Below are positions 55,306 to 64,000 of a DNA stretch of 64,000 nucleotides, in pieces. Source of the stretch: Acinetobacter sp. C26M (lineage in GTDB: Bacteria; Pseudomonadota; Gammaproteobacteria; Pseudomonadales; Moraxellaceae); contig NZ_CP098478.1 in assembly GCF_023702675.1 (NCBI RefSeq), positions 2,852,001 through 2,916,000 on the forward strand, written 5' to 3'. The notes under the pieces were generated by a model, which saw nothing but the letters and a program-made list of their open reading frames with translations, had not been told where the DNA came from and made no database searches. Both the position numbers and the translations under genes were made by a program. How positions within the stretch are numbered: position 1 is the stretch's first letter; each line of letters starts with the position of its first letter.

Positions 55306-55707
55306 ATGCATAAAAATCTATTCGCCATCGCCACACTATCGGCTTCAAGCAGCTTATTCGCAGCGACAAATCCATTGAGTGTGCATGTTCTCAATCAGCA
55401 AAGTGGTCTACCTGCTGCTAATGTCACCGTTGTTCTCGAAGCACAACAAAAAAATCAATGGATAGAAATCAATCAGGCCAAAACTGATCAGAATGGACGA
55501 ATTACTGCCCTTTATCCGACGCAACAACAATTAAAGTCGGGTATTTACAAAGTAACTTTTAAAACAGGCGACTGGTATAAAACCCAAAAGCAAAGTAGCT
55601 TTTTTCCTGAAATTCCTGTTATTTTTGAAGTTGATGGCACTTTACCGCACTATCACATTCCATTACTGCTCAGCCCTTATGGTTATTCGACCTACCGTGG
55701 CAGCTAA
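55306..55707 (+). CDS. hiuH: 5-hydroxyisourate hydrolase, periplasmic (transthyretin-like)
   Basis: 133 residues including a signal peptide ([16 protein letters not shown]). It hydrolyses 5-hydroxyisourate to OHCU in urate breakdown. Active-site elements are [19 protein letters not shown] near the mature N-terminus, an Arg in the NGRITALYP loop, [15 protein letters not shown], and the invariant terminal YRGS. No other purine-catabolism genes are nearby. Like E. coli YedX/HiuH it is exported and lies beside an HprRS-like two-component system, which argues for a role other than simple purine use. AAAGGTG precedes the ATG by about 10 bases. Confidence 0.92.
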   Translation: MHKNLFAIATLSASSSLFAATNPLSVHVLNQQSGLPAANVTVVLEAQQKNQWIEINQAKTDQNGRITALYPTQQQLKSGIYKVTFKTGDWYKTQKQSSFFPEIPVIFEVDGTLPHYHIPLLLSPYGYSTYRGS

Positions 55708-55709
55708 TA

Positions 55710-55736
55710 AAAAAGGACGCTCATAGCGTCCTTTTT
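55710..55736. terminator. Bidirectional terminator after hiuH
   Basis: AAAAAGGACGCT, loop CAT and AGCGTCCTTTTT between convergent genes. Confidence 0.9.
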
Positions 55737-55744
55737 ATCAAATT

Positions 55745-57448
55745 CTAACCCTTCAACCAGCGGTCAACTTTTTGCTGGTCTTCAACTTTGAACTCAACTG
55801 TTGTCAGTGAGTTTTCACCCGCTTGCAGTTCCAGCTGTAACAACTCATCGCGACGGAATGCATAAACTGTAAAACAACCTTTTTGCTTCGCATATTTGGC
55901 TAAAAGTTTTTCTGATGCTTTGATACCATCAATCGCGATAATCACATCATTCGCCGACAAGCCCGCTTGAGCTGCGGCACTGTCACGACGAAGCTGTTGC
56001 ACCACCACACCTTCCGCTTTATCAGCCACTTTTAAGCCAAAAGGCAAAGCCTTATCATCTTTGATGTTATAACTTAAACCAAATTCAGGGAATAATTGAT
56101 CGAGTGGTAATTCATCCGTGGTGTTGATCAAATGATTGATCTGCTCGATCCAGTTATCACCTGTCAGTTCATTACATAATTCAAAAATAGTGCGGTCATT
56201 GACCTGAATGCCGTTTTGGGTATTTTCATACAGACGACGCATCAAAGCATCTAAGTTTGAACCACGTAAGCGTAAGCCCAAGTCTAGGCAAAGTGCCACT
56301 AAACTGCCTTTGTTATAGTAACTCGTTCCCGCATTATTCGAGTTTTCATCCTGACGGTAGAACTTGATCCACGCATCAAAACTAGACTCGGAAACCGATT
56401 GAATTGAACGTCCTGGATTTTGTAAATAACGATCAATTTGTGCTTTCAGTAGCTCTAAATAAGACTTCTGCGAAATCACGCCACTACGCAATAAAATCAA
56501 ATCATCGTAATAAGACGTAAAACCTTCAAAAATCCAAAGTAAGCTGGTATAGGCTTCTTTATGCAAATCATAATCGGCAAAATTTTCAGGACGAATAAAT
56601 TTCACTAACCATGAATGAAAATATTCATGGCTACAAAGCCCTAAAAAGCGTTGATAATCTTGAGAAGGTTCTTCTGTTTCATCTACCTTCGGTAAATCAT
56701 CCCGTGGCGTAATTAAGCTGGTACTGTTGCAGTGCTCCAAACCACCATAACTATTGCCTGTCGCCATGGTCATAAAGGTATAGTTTTGGAATGGTGCTGA
56801 ACCAAACATGTTGATTTCAGTCTGGCAGATCTTTTGAATGTCCGCTTCTAAACGCGACAAGTTGGTATTGTGCTTACCTGAGATTACAAACTCATGCGGA
56901 ATACCATTAGCTTCAAAACTAAAACGACTTTGATCTGCCAATTCAAATGGACTATCAATCAGTTGGTCATAGTTCTCTGCTTTTAAGGTAAAACGTCCCT
57001 TCACTAAGCTTTTTGATGGCAAACCTGTTGCGATTTGAAAATGTTTTAATTCATCAGGTAGAAATAGTTCAAGCTCACATGCTGCTTGTTCTTGATCTAT
57101 CAGCCCTAAACAAACACATGCTGGATTAACATATAACCGTGTTTGATCGACATAAGCACCACGTACGGACAAATCATAGGCATATACATCATATTCAACC
57201 GTAATCAGTTCATGATCGGTATTGAATAAACGCCAGCGATTCTTTTCAGTTTTTTTAATCGTCAGTAAACGTCCAGCTTCGTCTGATGCTTTCACCGACT
57301 CAATATGTTTTGAAAACTCTCGAATCAGATAGCTACCTGGAATCCAAGTTGGTAACCAAAGCTCTTGGTTTGGATTTGCAAGAAAACGAAGGGTGACATG
57401 AATTAGGTGTTGGCGATAATCGTCGAACTCAATTTGATAATGCAACAT
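55745..57448 (-). CDS. M61-family metallopeptidase with PDZ domain
   Basis: 567 residues of the glycyl-aminopeptidase (M61) family. The zinc motif is H274-EYF-H278 (LCSHEYFHSW) with the downstream glutamate in WIFEGFTSYYDD. A C-terminal PDZ domain (~residues 455-535) contains AQAGLSANDVIIAIDGIKAS. The N-terminal half is the family's beta-sandwich. No signal peptide is seen, so it should be cytosolic. Known members remove N-terminal Gly or Ala; physiological role is unclear. Confidence 0.9.
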   Translation of the reverse strand: MLHYQIEFDDYRQHLIHVTLRFLANPNQELWLPTWIPGSYLIREFSKHIESVKASDEAGRLLTIKKTEKNRWRLFNTDHELITVEYDVYAYDLSVRGAYVDQTRLYVNPACVCLGLIDQEQAACELELFLPDELKHFQIATGLPSKSLVKGRFTLKAENYDQLIDSPFELADQSRFSFEANGIPHEFVISGKHNTNLSRLEADIQKICQTEINMFGSAPFQNYTFMTMATGNSYGGLEHCNSTSLITPRDDLPKVDETEEPSQDYQRFLGLCSHEYFHSWLVKFIRPENFADYDLHKEAYTSLLWIFEGFTSYYDDLILLRSGVISQKSYLELLKAQIDRYLQNPGRSIQSVSESSFDAWIKFYRQDENSNNAGTSYYNKGSLVALCLDLGLRLRGSNLDALMRRLYENTQNGIQVNDRTIFELCNELTGDNWIEQINHLINTTDELPLDQLFPEFGLSYNIKDDKALPFGLKVADKAEGVVVQQLRRDSAAAQAGLSANDVIIAIDGIKASEKLLAKYAKQKGCFTVYAFRRDELLQLELQAGENSLTTVEFKVEDQQKVDRWLKG

Positions 57449-57618
57449 AATTTTTAATCATGAAAATAGGAACAATTTCACACAGCTTAGCATTTTTTTA
57501 CAAAGTCTTGCCTAGATGTCTTAATTGTCAGCAAAAGTTGCTGGATTCTTCAACAAAAAAGTCATAGCATTCTTGTCTCGCATTCTAGGCCATCGGATCG
57601 GCAATACAAGGTATTCAC

Positions 57619-58938
57619 GTGAAATTTCTCCTCTCCCTCTTTACGTTGTTTAGTTTTATTTGTGCAAACCTTGCACATGCAAATTTACTGAACATCGCAC
57701 CTGAAACAGTTGAAGCACAAGCATGGTCAGTGATTGATGCTCAATCAGGGCAAATCATTGCTGAACATAATAGCCATGTTCAACGCGCACCAGCGTCTTT
57801 AACTAAAATGATGGTTGCCTATATTGCATTAAAAGACATTGAAGCAGGTAAATTACGTAAAGAAGAAGTACTGACGGCTACACCTGTGGTCAGCACAGTG
57901 ATGTGGGATGAGTCACAGATGTACCTGAAAGCTGGCGAACAGATTTCTGTGGATCAGCTTTTGGCAGGTTTAATTGTGATGTCTGCCAATGATGCGGCAG
58001 TTACCCTTGCTGAAAAAATTTCAGGTAGTGTGCCACAGTTCGTTGCTCGTATGAATCAAGAAGCACAAGCATTGGGCATGAAAGATACACATTTCAGTAA
58101 TCCTGCTGGAATCACCATGACTGATCACTATTCAACAGCTGCAGATTTAAGCTTACTTGCGAAAGCGATTGTGAAAGAAACACCTGAATATTTGCATTAT
58201 TCAAAAATGCCGAGTTTTAGCTATAACCAGCACTTCCATCATGCAACCAATCTTGCATTGAAAATGGATCCAACCGCAGATGGCCTAAAAACGGGTTATA
58301 CCAAAGCAGCAGGCTACAATCTTGCATTAACAGCAGAGCGTCCGACTTTTAACCCACATGTTGAAAAGCGTCGTTTGATCGTTGTAGTACTCGGAACCCC
58401 AAGTGCCGTAAAGCGTGCAGAAGTTGCTCATAAACTCATGAACTTGGCCTACACTTACACCCGTGACGAAGAAGTTATTCCAAAGCAAAGACTCATTGCA
58501 GAACTTCCTGTGATTAAATCGACTTTAAAAATGTTTAAAGTTGAGACACAGCAACCAACCATTGTAACAACGTCTCTATATGGTCAAGCGACACCGATTG
58601 ATTTAAATACTTTTGATTTATTGACACAACGCATTCATTTGATTGATGCAAATCAGCAAGTGACCACGGTTGAACCCCTTCAAACCACCAATACACATAT
58701 CAATATCGAACTCAATGAACAACATTTAACAGCACCTTTAACTCAAGTAATGAACTTGGCAACGGTATCGATTTATCAAAATAATCAGTTGATTCGTAGT
58801 TTACAAATTGAGAATGATGTGCAGATTGAAGAAGCCAATATATTCCAGAAAATTATGATTTGGTTTTCTAATTTATTCTCTTTTTTCTCTACCAGTGATA
58901 GTAAAGCTGCCAAACTTTATCCATTAAATCAAGGATAA
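57619..58938 (+). CDS. dacC: D-alanyl-D-alanine carboxypeptidase (PBP5/6 type)
   Basis: 439 residues. A signal peptide (FLLSLFTLFSFICANLAHA) is followed by the penicillin-binding domain. The nucleophile is Ser60 in S60-LTK63, with SAN at 122-124 and KTG at 224-226. This domain trims terminal D-Ala from peptidoglycan stem peptides. A C-terminal beta domain and a hydrophobic, amphipathic tail (NIFQKIMIWFSNLFSFFS) anchor it to the inner membrane. The start is GTG at 57619 with AAGG 7 bases upstream. A weak hairpin at 58982-59009 follows the gene. Confidence 0.93.
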   Translation: MKFLLSLFTLFSFICANLAHANLLNIAPETVEAQAWSVIDAQSGQIIAEHNSHVQRAPASLTKMMVAYIALKDIEAGKLRKEEVLTATPVVSTVMWDESQMYLKAGEQISVDQLLAGLIVMSANDAAVTLAEKISGSVPQFVARMNQEAQALGMKDTHFSNPAGITMTDHYSTAADLSLLAKAIVKETPEYLHYSKMPSFSYNQHFHHATNLALKMDPTADGLKTGYTKAAGYNLALTAERPTFNPHVEKRRLIVVVLGTPSAVKRAEVAHKLMNLAYTYTRDEEVIPKQRLIAELPVIKSTLKMFKVETQQPTIVTTSLYGQATPIDLNTFDLLTQRIHLIDANQQVTTVEPLQTTNTHINIELNEQHLTAPLTQVMNLATVSIYQNNQLIRSLQIENDVQIEEANIFQKIMIWFSNLFSFFSTSDSKAAKLYPLNQG

Positions 58939-58981
58939 AAAACCAACTATTTTTATCAAGATTAACCATACAATATTGAGA

Positions 58982-59009
58982 AAAGGATGGCATAATCCAA
59001 CCATCCTTT
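58982..59009 (+). terminator. Weak terminator-like hairpin after dacC
   Basis: AAAGGATGG and CCATCCTTT pair over 9 bp around a 10-base loop, but only three Ts follow. Read-through into ndh is likely. Confidence 0.5.
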
Positions 59010-59031
59010 CACAAAAATAATTAGGTTGATC

Positions 59032-60318
59032 ATGAGCAAAACCTTACATCATATCGTGATTGTGGGCGGTGGCGCAGGTGGTTTAGAACTTGCAACACAA
59101 CTAGGTGAGCGTTTTGGCAGACGTAAGAAAGCTAAAATTACCCTAGTTGACCAAAATCTCACTCACATATGGAAACCTCTCCTACACGAAATCGCTGCTG
59201 GCTCACTAAATCCTCACGAAGAACAAACCAATTATTTTGCTCACGCACAGAAACATCATTTTGAGTTCGTACTTGGAACCTTAATCGATGTAAACAAAGA
59301 TCAAAAACAAATTACGCTTTCTCCCCCACAGCTTTCCAAAGAACACACCCCACTCACCCAAAATCTCAGCTACGATACACTTGTGCTAGCCGTAGGTTCA
59401 GTATCCAATGACTTTGGTACAGAAGGTGTACGCGAACATTGTCATTTCCTCGATAGCCGTCAACAAGCCGATATCTTCCAACAAGATTTGTTTCATCTAT
59501 ATATCGAAGCACAAAACCAACCAACCGAACGCGCTTTAAATATTGGTATCGTCGGGGCTGGTGCAACAGGTGTTGAGCTGGCGGCAGAACTGATTGAAAC
59601 CACGAAAAACTTTTATCGTTATGGCCTCAAGAAAATTGATCCGAAGCAAGTCAAAATTACTTTAATTGAAGCCTCTGATCGTATTCTGCCTGCACTTACA
59701 GAAAAAACCGCAGCACATAGTGCTAAGCAACTCAAGAAAATGGGCATTGAAATTCTGACCCAACATAAAGTGCAAAAAGTCGATGAATCGAATGTCTATT
59801 TTAGTAATGGTAGTGTCTTGCACTCAGATATTACGGTCTGGGCGGCAGGCGTCAAAGCACCGAAAGTGCTAGAGTCATTTACAGATTTTAAACGAGACAA
59901 AATTAATCGTTTAATGGTCTATGCAACATTGCAAACTTACTCAGACCCAAATGTATTTGCCTTTGGCGATTGTGCCAACTGTCAACTAGATGCTCGCCAG
60001 CCGCCCCTAGGTCCACGCGCACAAGTGGCAAGTCAACAAGCAACATTCTTAGTAGATGCAATGGCAGCACGGTTGTCGGGTTCGCCACAACCGATGTTTA
60101 GTTTTAATGAGAAAGGCTCATTGGTGTCATTAAGTCATAATCAGGCTGTAGGAGAATTGTTAGGCGATGTCAGCGTACAAGGTTTTATTGCCAAAACCAT
60201 GTATGTTTCTCTATACCGATTGCATCAAGCCAACATTCATGGTTATACCCAAGCAGGCATGCTTACCATGAAAGATTTTCTGACACGTCGCGTACGTCCA
60301 AAAATTAAACTGTATTGA
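59032..60318 (+). CDS. ndh: Type II NADH dehydrogenase (NDH-2-like)
   Basis: 428 residues. Two Rossmann motifs are visible: FAD-binding HIVIVGGGAGGLELATQLG at the N-terminus and NAD-binding GIVGAGATGVELAAELIE near residue 178. The middle holds the family's ADC-like NVFAFGDCANCQL and the quinone-site AQVASQQATFL. A C-terminal segment (FLTRRVRPKIKLY) is the membrane-anchoring end. It oxidises NADH and reduces quinone without proton pumping. The ATG at 59032 has AGG 6 bases upstream; a TTG two codons earlier is possible. Confidence 0.88.
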   Translation: MSKTLHHIVIVGGGAGGLELATQLGERFGRRKKAKITLVDQNLTHIWKPLLHEIAAGSLNPHEEQTNYFAHAQKHHFEFVLGTLIDVNKDQKQITLSPPQLSKEHTPLTQNLSYDTLVLAVGSVSNDFGTEGVREHCHFLDSRQQADIFQQDLFHLYIEAQNQPTERALNIGIVGAGATGVELAAELIETTKNFYRYGLKKIDPKQVKITLIEASDRILPALTEKTAAHSAKQLKKMGIEILTQHKVQKVDESNVYFSNGSVLHSDITVWAAGVKAPKVLESFTDFKRDKINRLMVYATLQTYSDPNVFAFGDCANCQLDARQPPLGPRAQVASQQATFLVDAMAARLSGSPQPMFSFNEKGSLVSLSHNQAVGELLGDVSVQGFIAKTMYVSLYRLHQANIHGYTQAGMLTMKDFLTRRVRPKIKLY

Positions 60319-60440
60319 GTTGAAATTTGCTATTTCGTCCCTATAAATGATGAAATAGTTTCAAAAAGTGGAAAATAGTCAACAAAATCTATTTTTCACT
60401 TTATGATATACACCTAAATTGATTGAATGGATCAAATAAC

Positions 60441-60923
60441 ATGACTGCTATTGCACTTAACCACGTGGTTTCATTCCACTACACTTTAACAAACGCTGAG
60501 GGTGAAACACTTGATCAATCTCAAGGTGAACCACTTGCATATTTGCACGGCGCAGGCAACATCATTCCTGGTTTAGAAAATGCACTTACAGGTAAAACTG
60601 TAGGCGAAAAATTCACTGTAAACGTTCCAGCTGCTGAAGGCTATGGCGAGTACAACCCAGATTTAGTACAAGAAGTTCCAGCTCAAATGTTCCAAGGCGT
60701 GGACAACATCCAACCTGGTATGCAATTCCAAGCTCAAACTGATGATGGCGTTCAAATCGTTACTGTTAAAGCGATTGAAGGCGACAACATCATTGTTGAT
60801 GCGAACTTCCCACTTGCTGGCCAAGATCTTACTTTTGAAGTTGAAATCGTTGAAATCCGTGATGCTTCTCAAGAAGAATTAGATCATGGTCACGTTCACG
60901 GTGCAGGTGGTCACCACCACTAA
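60441..60923 (+). CDS. slyD: FKBP-type peptidyl-prolyl isomerase, SlyD-like
   Basis: 160 residues. The FKBP domain is split by an insert-in-flap chaperone domain: VVSFHYTLTNAEGETLDQSQ, then GAGNIIPGLENALTGKTVGE, then the IF domain EGYGEYNPDLVQEVPAQMF. A short His-rich tail (DHGHVHGAGGHHH) can bind nickel, weaker than the long cysteine/His tail of E. coli SlyD. It isomerises prolyl bonds and acts as a chaperone. The ATG at 60441 has GGA about 9 bases upstream; a TTG six codons earlier is not needed. Confidence 0.92.
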   Translation: MTAIALNHVVSFHYTLTNAEGETLDQSQGEPLAYLHGAGNIIPGLENALTGKTVGEKFTVNVPAAEGYGEYNPDLVQEVPAQMFQGVDNIQPGMQFQAQTDDGVQIVTVKAIEGDNIIVDANFPLAGQDLTFEVEIVEIRDASQEELDHGHVHGAGGHHH

Positions 60924-60943
60924 TTCATTTTTGAATTAGATGG

Positions 60944-60972
60944 AAAAAGCAAAGCTTCGGCTTTGCTTTTTT
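60944..60972 (+). terminator. Terminator of slyD
   Basis: AAAAAGCAAAGC, tetraloop TTCG and GCTTTGCTTTTTT: very stable 12-bp stem with T tract. Confidence 0.92.
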
Positions 60973-61042
60973 ATTGCCAAGTACTTTTACAAAGTCAAAA
61001 AATCGCTTAAGGTCATTCAAATCATCATTTATAACACTTGCT

Positions 61043-62482
61043 ATGTCTCAGACCTATCAACTGATTTGGTTTCGCCAAGATTTAAGAATCCATGATCATG
61101 CAGCGCTTTGGCATGCAACTCAGGCAGGTCCTACAATTGCACTTGTCATTTTGTCCCCTTCGCAGTGGCAGCAACATAACGATGCAGCGATTAAAATCGA
61201 ATTTTATCTACGTCAATTACAACAACTCAAACTGCAACTTGCGGACCTGAATATTCCCCTGCTGGTTCAAACAATTCCATTTTGGAAAGATACCCCTGAT
61301 TTTTTCTCGCATTTAATACAAAAACTTAATATTGAAAATATATATGCCAATATCGAACTCGGGGTAAATGAGTTAAAACGAGATCGGACTGTACAGCAGC
61401 AACTCAATCAGCATAAAAAAGAATTGATCCTTTTCCATGATCGAACTTTATTTCCAGTTGCCTCTATCCGCAATCAATCTAACTCGCCCTATCAGGTTTT
61501 TGGTGCATTCAAGAAAACCTGCTATCAACGTTTACAGCACGGTTTACCCCAATGTTATCCATCACCAACGAAGCAGCAACCACTGTCGCTGGATATATCA
61601 GCCTTTCAACAAGATGATATTCAAACATTACAACGCGACTATATAAAACAAATCCAAGATACCAACTTTAGCAATTGGCAAGTTGGAGAAGCACATGCAC
61701 TTATGCTCTTAGATCAATTTATTGATGAACGTTTAACTGACTATAAAACAGCACGGGATTTACCTGCGCTATCTGGCACCAGTCAGCTTTCAGCCTATTT
61801 AAATATTGGCATTATTTCGATTCGCCAATGCCTGCAAGCCCTATTTAGACCGCAACACGGACATTTTGAGATTCAGTCCGAAGGCCAACAAACATGGCTG
61901 GATGAACTACTTTGGCGTGAGTTTTATCAACACATCTTGTTTGATTTCCCTAAAGTCTCCAAACATCAGCCCTTTCAATCTCATACTCAAAAAATCAACT
62001 GGCGAGATGATCCAATTGCATTAGAACAATGGCAGCAAGGACAAACAGGCATCCCCATTATTGATGCTGGCATGCGACAAATGTTAGCTACAGGTTGGAT
62101 GCATAATCGGGTGCGTATGATTTGCGCCATGTTTCTAAGCAAAAATCTGCTTATTGACTGGCGTAAGGGTGAACAATGGTTTATGCAGCACCTAATTGAT
62201 GGTGACTTGGCTGCCAATAATGGTGGATGGCAATGGTGTGCTTCGACAGGGACGGATGCTGTTCCCTATTTCCGTGTATTTAATCCCATTACGCAGTCAC
62301 AAAAGTTTGATCCTGAGGGAGAATATATTCGTCAATGGGTTCCTGAACTGGCCCATCTTGATAACAAAATGATTCATGAACCTTATGCTAGAAATCAGCC
62401 TTCAACACTGGATTATCCTGAGCCGATGGTGGATTTAAAGGCCAGCCGCTTACGTGCAATCGAAGCATTTAAGTCATCTTAG
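61043..62482 (+). CDS. phrB: Deoxyribodipyrimidine photolyase
   Basis: 479 residues of the class I CPD photolyase type. It begins YQLIWFRQDLRIHDHAALWH, the antenna-domain signature. The FAD domain contains LSAYLNIGIISIRQCLQAL and the C-terminal core WMHNRVRMICAMFLSKNLLI, WRKGEQWFMQHLIDGDLAAN and YFRVFNPITQSQKFDPEGEY. These are the flavin- and DNA-contacting residues. It repairs UV-induced cyclobutane dimers with light. The ATG at 61043 is chosen by comparison with E. coli Phr (MTTHLVWFRQDLR); the TTG upstream is unlikely. No strong ribosome site is visible. Confidence 0.95.
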   Translation: MSQTYQLIWFRQDLRIHDHAALWHATQAGPTIALVILSPSQWQQHNDAAIKIEFYLRQLQQLKLQLADLNIPLLVQTIPFWKDTPDFFSHLIQKLNIENIYANIELGVNELKRDRTVQQQLNQHKKELILFHDRTLFPVASIRNQSNSPYQVFGAFKKTCYQRLQHGLPQCYPSPTKQQPLSLDISAFQQDDIQTLQRDYIKQIQDTNFSNWQVGEAHALMLLDQFIDERLTDYKTARDLPALSGTSQLSAYLNIGIISIRQCLQALFRPQHGHFEIQSEGQQTWLDELLWREFYQHILFDFPKVSKHQPFQSHTQKINWRDDPIALEQWQQGQTGIPIIDAGMRQMLATGWMHNRVRMICAMFLSKNLLIDWRKGEQWFMQHLIDGDLAANNGGWQWCASTGTDAVPYFRVFNPITQSQKFDPEGEYIRQWVPELAHLDNKMIHEPYARNQPSTLDYPEPMVDLKASRLRAIEAFKSS

Positions 62483-62622
62483 GGTGGCTTACATAAATTA
62501 AAAAAATTATAAAATAAGACAATTTTTATTGTTTTGAAATACAGACTATACTGTATGTTACTGTTTATAAAATTATTTTACAAAGCCAACAACACAAAAA
62601 CTGTCGTCAAAACTGTAAAATA

Positions 62623-63417
62623 ATGCTAACTTCTTCACAAAAGACATTTATTAAAACTAAAATTATTATGCAAAAAAATCCGGCTCCAGCACTCGTCTTA
62701 TGGATTATCTCAGCTCAAATTTTTATGGGCATCGTTGCGTATGAGTGGCTACCAGCAAGTTATCGCGGAAGCTGGGTATTTCTACTTATTCTGTTAATTT
62801 CAGGGGCTTTTTTAAATGTTGGTATGGCATTAGTACTTGGCCTCGTTACATTTGTAGGTGTAGCTGTCTATTTTTTCCTCGACCTAGCCAATCAAACCTA
62901 TGTGGAACGCCAACTCCTGCTATTGTTCGTCCTGCCGATTACCCCCATTTTTTTAAGTGCGATCCGTCATAATATTCAAAATGCGCTCAAAAGCTTCCGT
63001 GACATTCAAAGTTATGATCGTAATTATCAACACGATATTTTGCCACTTACAGCGTTGAAACATTTCCAAGGCGAATTAAAAAAGCTACTTCAACTCACGC
63101 ACAAAGACCACTATAAAATCATTACCACCCATATCAACAATACCGTACTGATTCGTGAAATGTTGGGCGAAGATATTTGGAAAGAAACCCAAAATAAAAT
63201 TATGGCGATTCTTTCAAATGAAAGAGATAGTGTGATTTACCATTTCATTAATGAAGAACTCAGTGAAATTAAAAGTATTGTCATTCATGAACCGAGCATG
63301 GATGAACATCAGATCTATCCCCGCTTCATTCAAGATCTTCAAGAACTCACTGTACTCAAACTGCATATTGAGCAACATACTGAATACTTGACACCTTCCA
63401 GTCGAGAGGTGCACTGA
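62623..63417 (+). CDS. Unrecognised membrane protein with degenerate GGDEF-like region
   Basis: 264 residues. Three hydrophobic stretches lie within residues ~22-120 (LVLWIISAQIFMGIVAYEWL, then WVFLLILLISGAFLNVGMAL, with a third before ITPIFLSAIRHN). The soluble C-terminal half has the spacing of a GGDEF domain (DILPLTALKHFQGELKKLLQ, HINNTVLIREMLGEDIWKET), but the G-G-D-E-F residues are absent. That suggests a catalytically dead relative, as in some exopolysaccharide machines; this is a weak inference. The stop overlaps the next start (TGATG), so the two genes are coupled. ATG at 62668 is an alternative start. Confidence 0.55.
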   Translation: MLTSSQKTFIKTKIIMQKNPAPALVLWIISAQIFMGIVAYEWLPASYRGSWVFLLILLISGAFLNVGMALVLGLVTFVGVAVYFFLDLANQTYVERQLLLLFVLPITPIFLSAIRHNIQNALKSFRDIQSYDRNYQHDILPLTALKHFQGELKKLLQLTHKDHYKIITTHINNTVLIREMLGEDIWKETQNKIMAILSNERDSVIYHFINEELSEIKSIVIHEPSMDEHQIYPRFIQDLQELTVLKLHIEQHTEYLTPSSREVH

Positions 63418-64000
63418 TGTCTGTATTACTTAATATTTGTGGTGTACTGGTTGCGACCAGCCATTTCCCAGATACAACCTTGCAGCAATTTTATCAGCAG
63501 TACTATCACTGTCAGATCGAAACAGCAAAGACAGATCTAAGCACTCAAATTCAGCCCCCTCAAATTGTTGCTGAATTCTTTCCTCAGCCTGCGACGTGGT
63601 GGCCTGTATTTACATCTGATCAGTTGGACTCCGAAAGCTTCAAACAGTTGGTCGAACAAGGTATTAAACCAGGTGTAATCTTACCGAATGAATATTTTAG
63701 TGCAGTTAAATATTATAAAATTAAAAAAGCCGTGAACGAGGGTGCTATTCCTGTTGCTTTCTATCAAATGGCCCATGCAAAGTATTTTGCCGCCAAAGCA
63801 ACATTCTCTACAGCCATAGGTCTACGCCCCTTAGCAGCACTGATTGAAACGGGTTGGGATGAGAACCTGATTGCCCAGCCTGCTGGCAGCTATATTATTC
63901 AATCAGATTTCCCAGATGAATTACGCATTCCAGCACGAAAAATTCAACATCATCAGCACTATTTTTATCAAGCCATTACAGATCCTTCGCAAAGCTCAGG
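63417..64000 (+). CDS. Unrecognised protein, N-terminal part (cut by window edge)
   Basis: The frame opens at the ATG at 63417, overlapping the preceding stop by one base, and runs to the window edge (194 codons visible). It begins MSVLLNICGVLVATSHFPDT. The mid-part contains VAEFFPQPATWWPVFTSDQL and GVILPNEYFSAVKYYKIKKA. Composition is soluble or peripheral; no signal peptide is convincing. I recognise no domain. Overlap with the upstream membrane protein indicates a shared function. Confidence 0.6.
   Translation, partial: MSVLLNICGVLVATSHFPDTTLQQFYQQYYHCQIETAKTDLSTQIQPPQIVAEFFPQPATWWPVFTSDQLDSESFKQLVEQGIKPGVILPNEYFSAVKYYKIKKAVNEGAIPVAFYQMAHAKYFAAKATFSTAIGLRPLAALIETGWDENLIAQPAGSYIIQSDFPDELRIPARKIQHHQHYFYQAITDPSQSS

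Noticed and set aside
55306..55707. hiuH as part of a purine (urate) degradation operon
   Set aside because: No urate oxidase, OHCU decarboxylase, allantoinase or purine transporter is nearby, and the protein is exported; the HprRS-like context is a better explanation.

Overview
The window is chromosomal DNA of a low-GC gammaproteobacterium, almost certainly an Acinetobacter. The case rests on gene content and order. There is a BapA-type Ig-repeat adhesin, a pstSCAB operon with oversized permeases, and a dat-ddc pair for 1,3-diaminopropane. Both a dimeric-type and a monomeric NADP isocitrate dehydrogenase are present about 1.7 kb apart. There are also several small proteins of the kind common in Acinetobacter (DUF3144, Mpo1/DUF962, XapX, GlcG/HbpS). 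Intergenic regions are AT-rich, and many genes end in compact hairpin terminators. I saw no rRNA, tRNA, CRISPR array, insertion sequence or prophage.

Layout, left to right. 1-1052: N-terminal part of a large Ig-repeat surface protein on the minus strand. 1.3-7.6 kb: sohB-type protease, then pstSCAB (minus) with a four-repeat Pho box upstream and an attenuator-like hairpin after pstS. 7.6-8.4 kb: SRPBCC protein and a decayed gene. 8.6-15.4 kb: an aromatic amino-acid block made of aroP, a keto-acid decarboxylase of the indole/phenylpyruvate type, a divergent Lrp-type regulator, an aldehyde dehydrogenase and a Rieske oxygenase. Related dyads lie in the divergent promoter between the last two. 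15.5-18.4 kb: dat-ddc. 18.9-24.4 kb: a SIMPL protein and two tandem paralogous FecA-like TonB receptors, each with a candidate Fur box and almost identical terminators. 24.4-26.1 kb: GFA protein and TetR regulator, divergent from a DUF4442 thioesterase-like gene whose promoter carries two dyads.

26.2-29.2 kb: fatty acid desaturase and ferredoxin-reductase pair, divergent from a DesT/FabR-like repressor, with two matching dyads between them. 29.3-41.1 kb: mostly housekeeping genes (AI-2E transporter, dps, rapA, rluA, hemL, thiE, CYTH-CHAD triphosphatase), small conserved proteins, and a hairpin-rich intergenic element at 39.8 kb. 41.2-46.7 kb: M16 peptidase, PhzF, DJ-1/PfpI plus a 54-aa XapX gene, pentapeptide-repeat protein. 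46.8-52.1 kb: icd, rluE and monomeric icd. 52.3-55.7 kb: a two-component system divergent from an outer-membrane barrel and a periplasmic hydroxyisourate hydrolase. This neighbourhood resembles the E. coli HprRS-hiuH region and carries a dyad resembling the HprR box. 55.7-62.5 kb: M61 peptidase, dacC, ndh, slyD, phrB. 62.6-64 kb: an unrecognised membrane protein overlapping an unrecognised gene cut by the window edge.

Most genes are ordinary chromosomal functions. The regulatory architecture is the most informative part: a Pho box with 11-bp periodicity, paired repressor dyads, Fur-like sites, and the HprR-like dyad. All assignments come from reading the sequence and from family knowledge; no database search was run.
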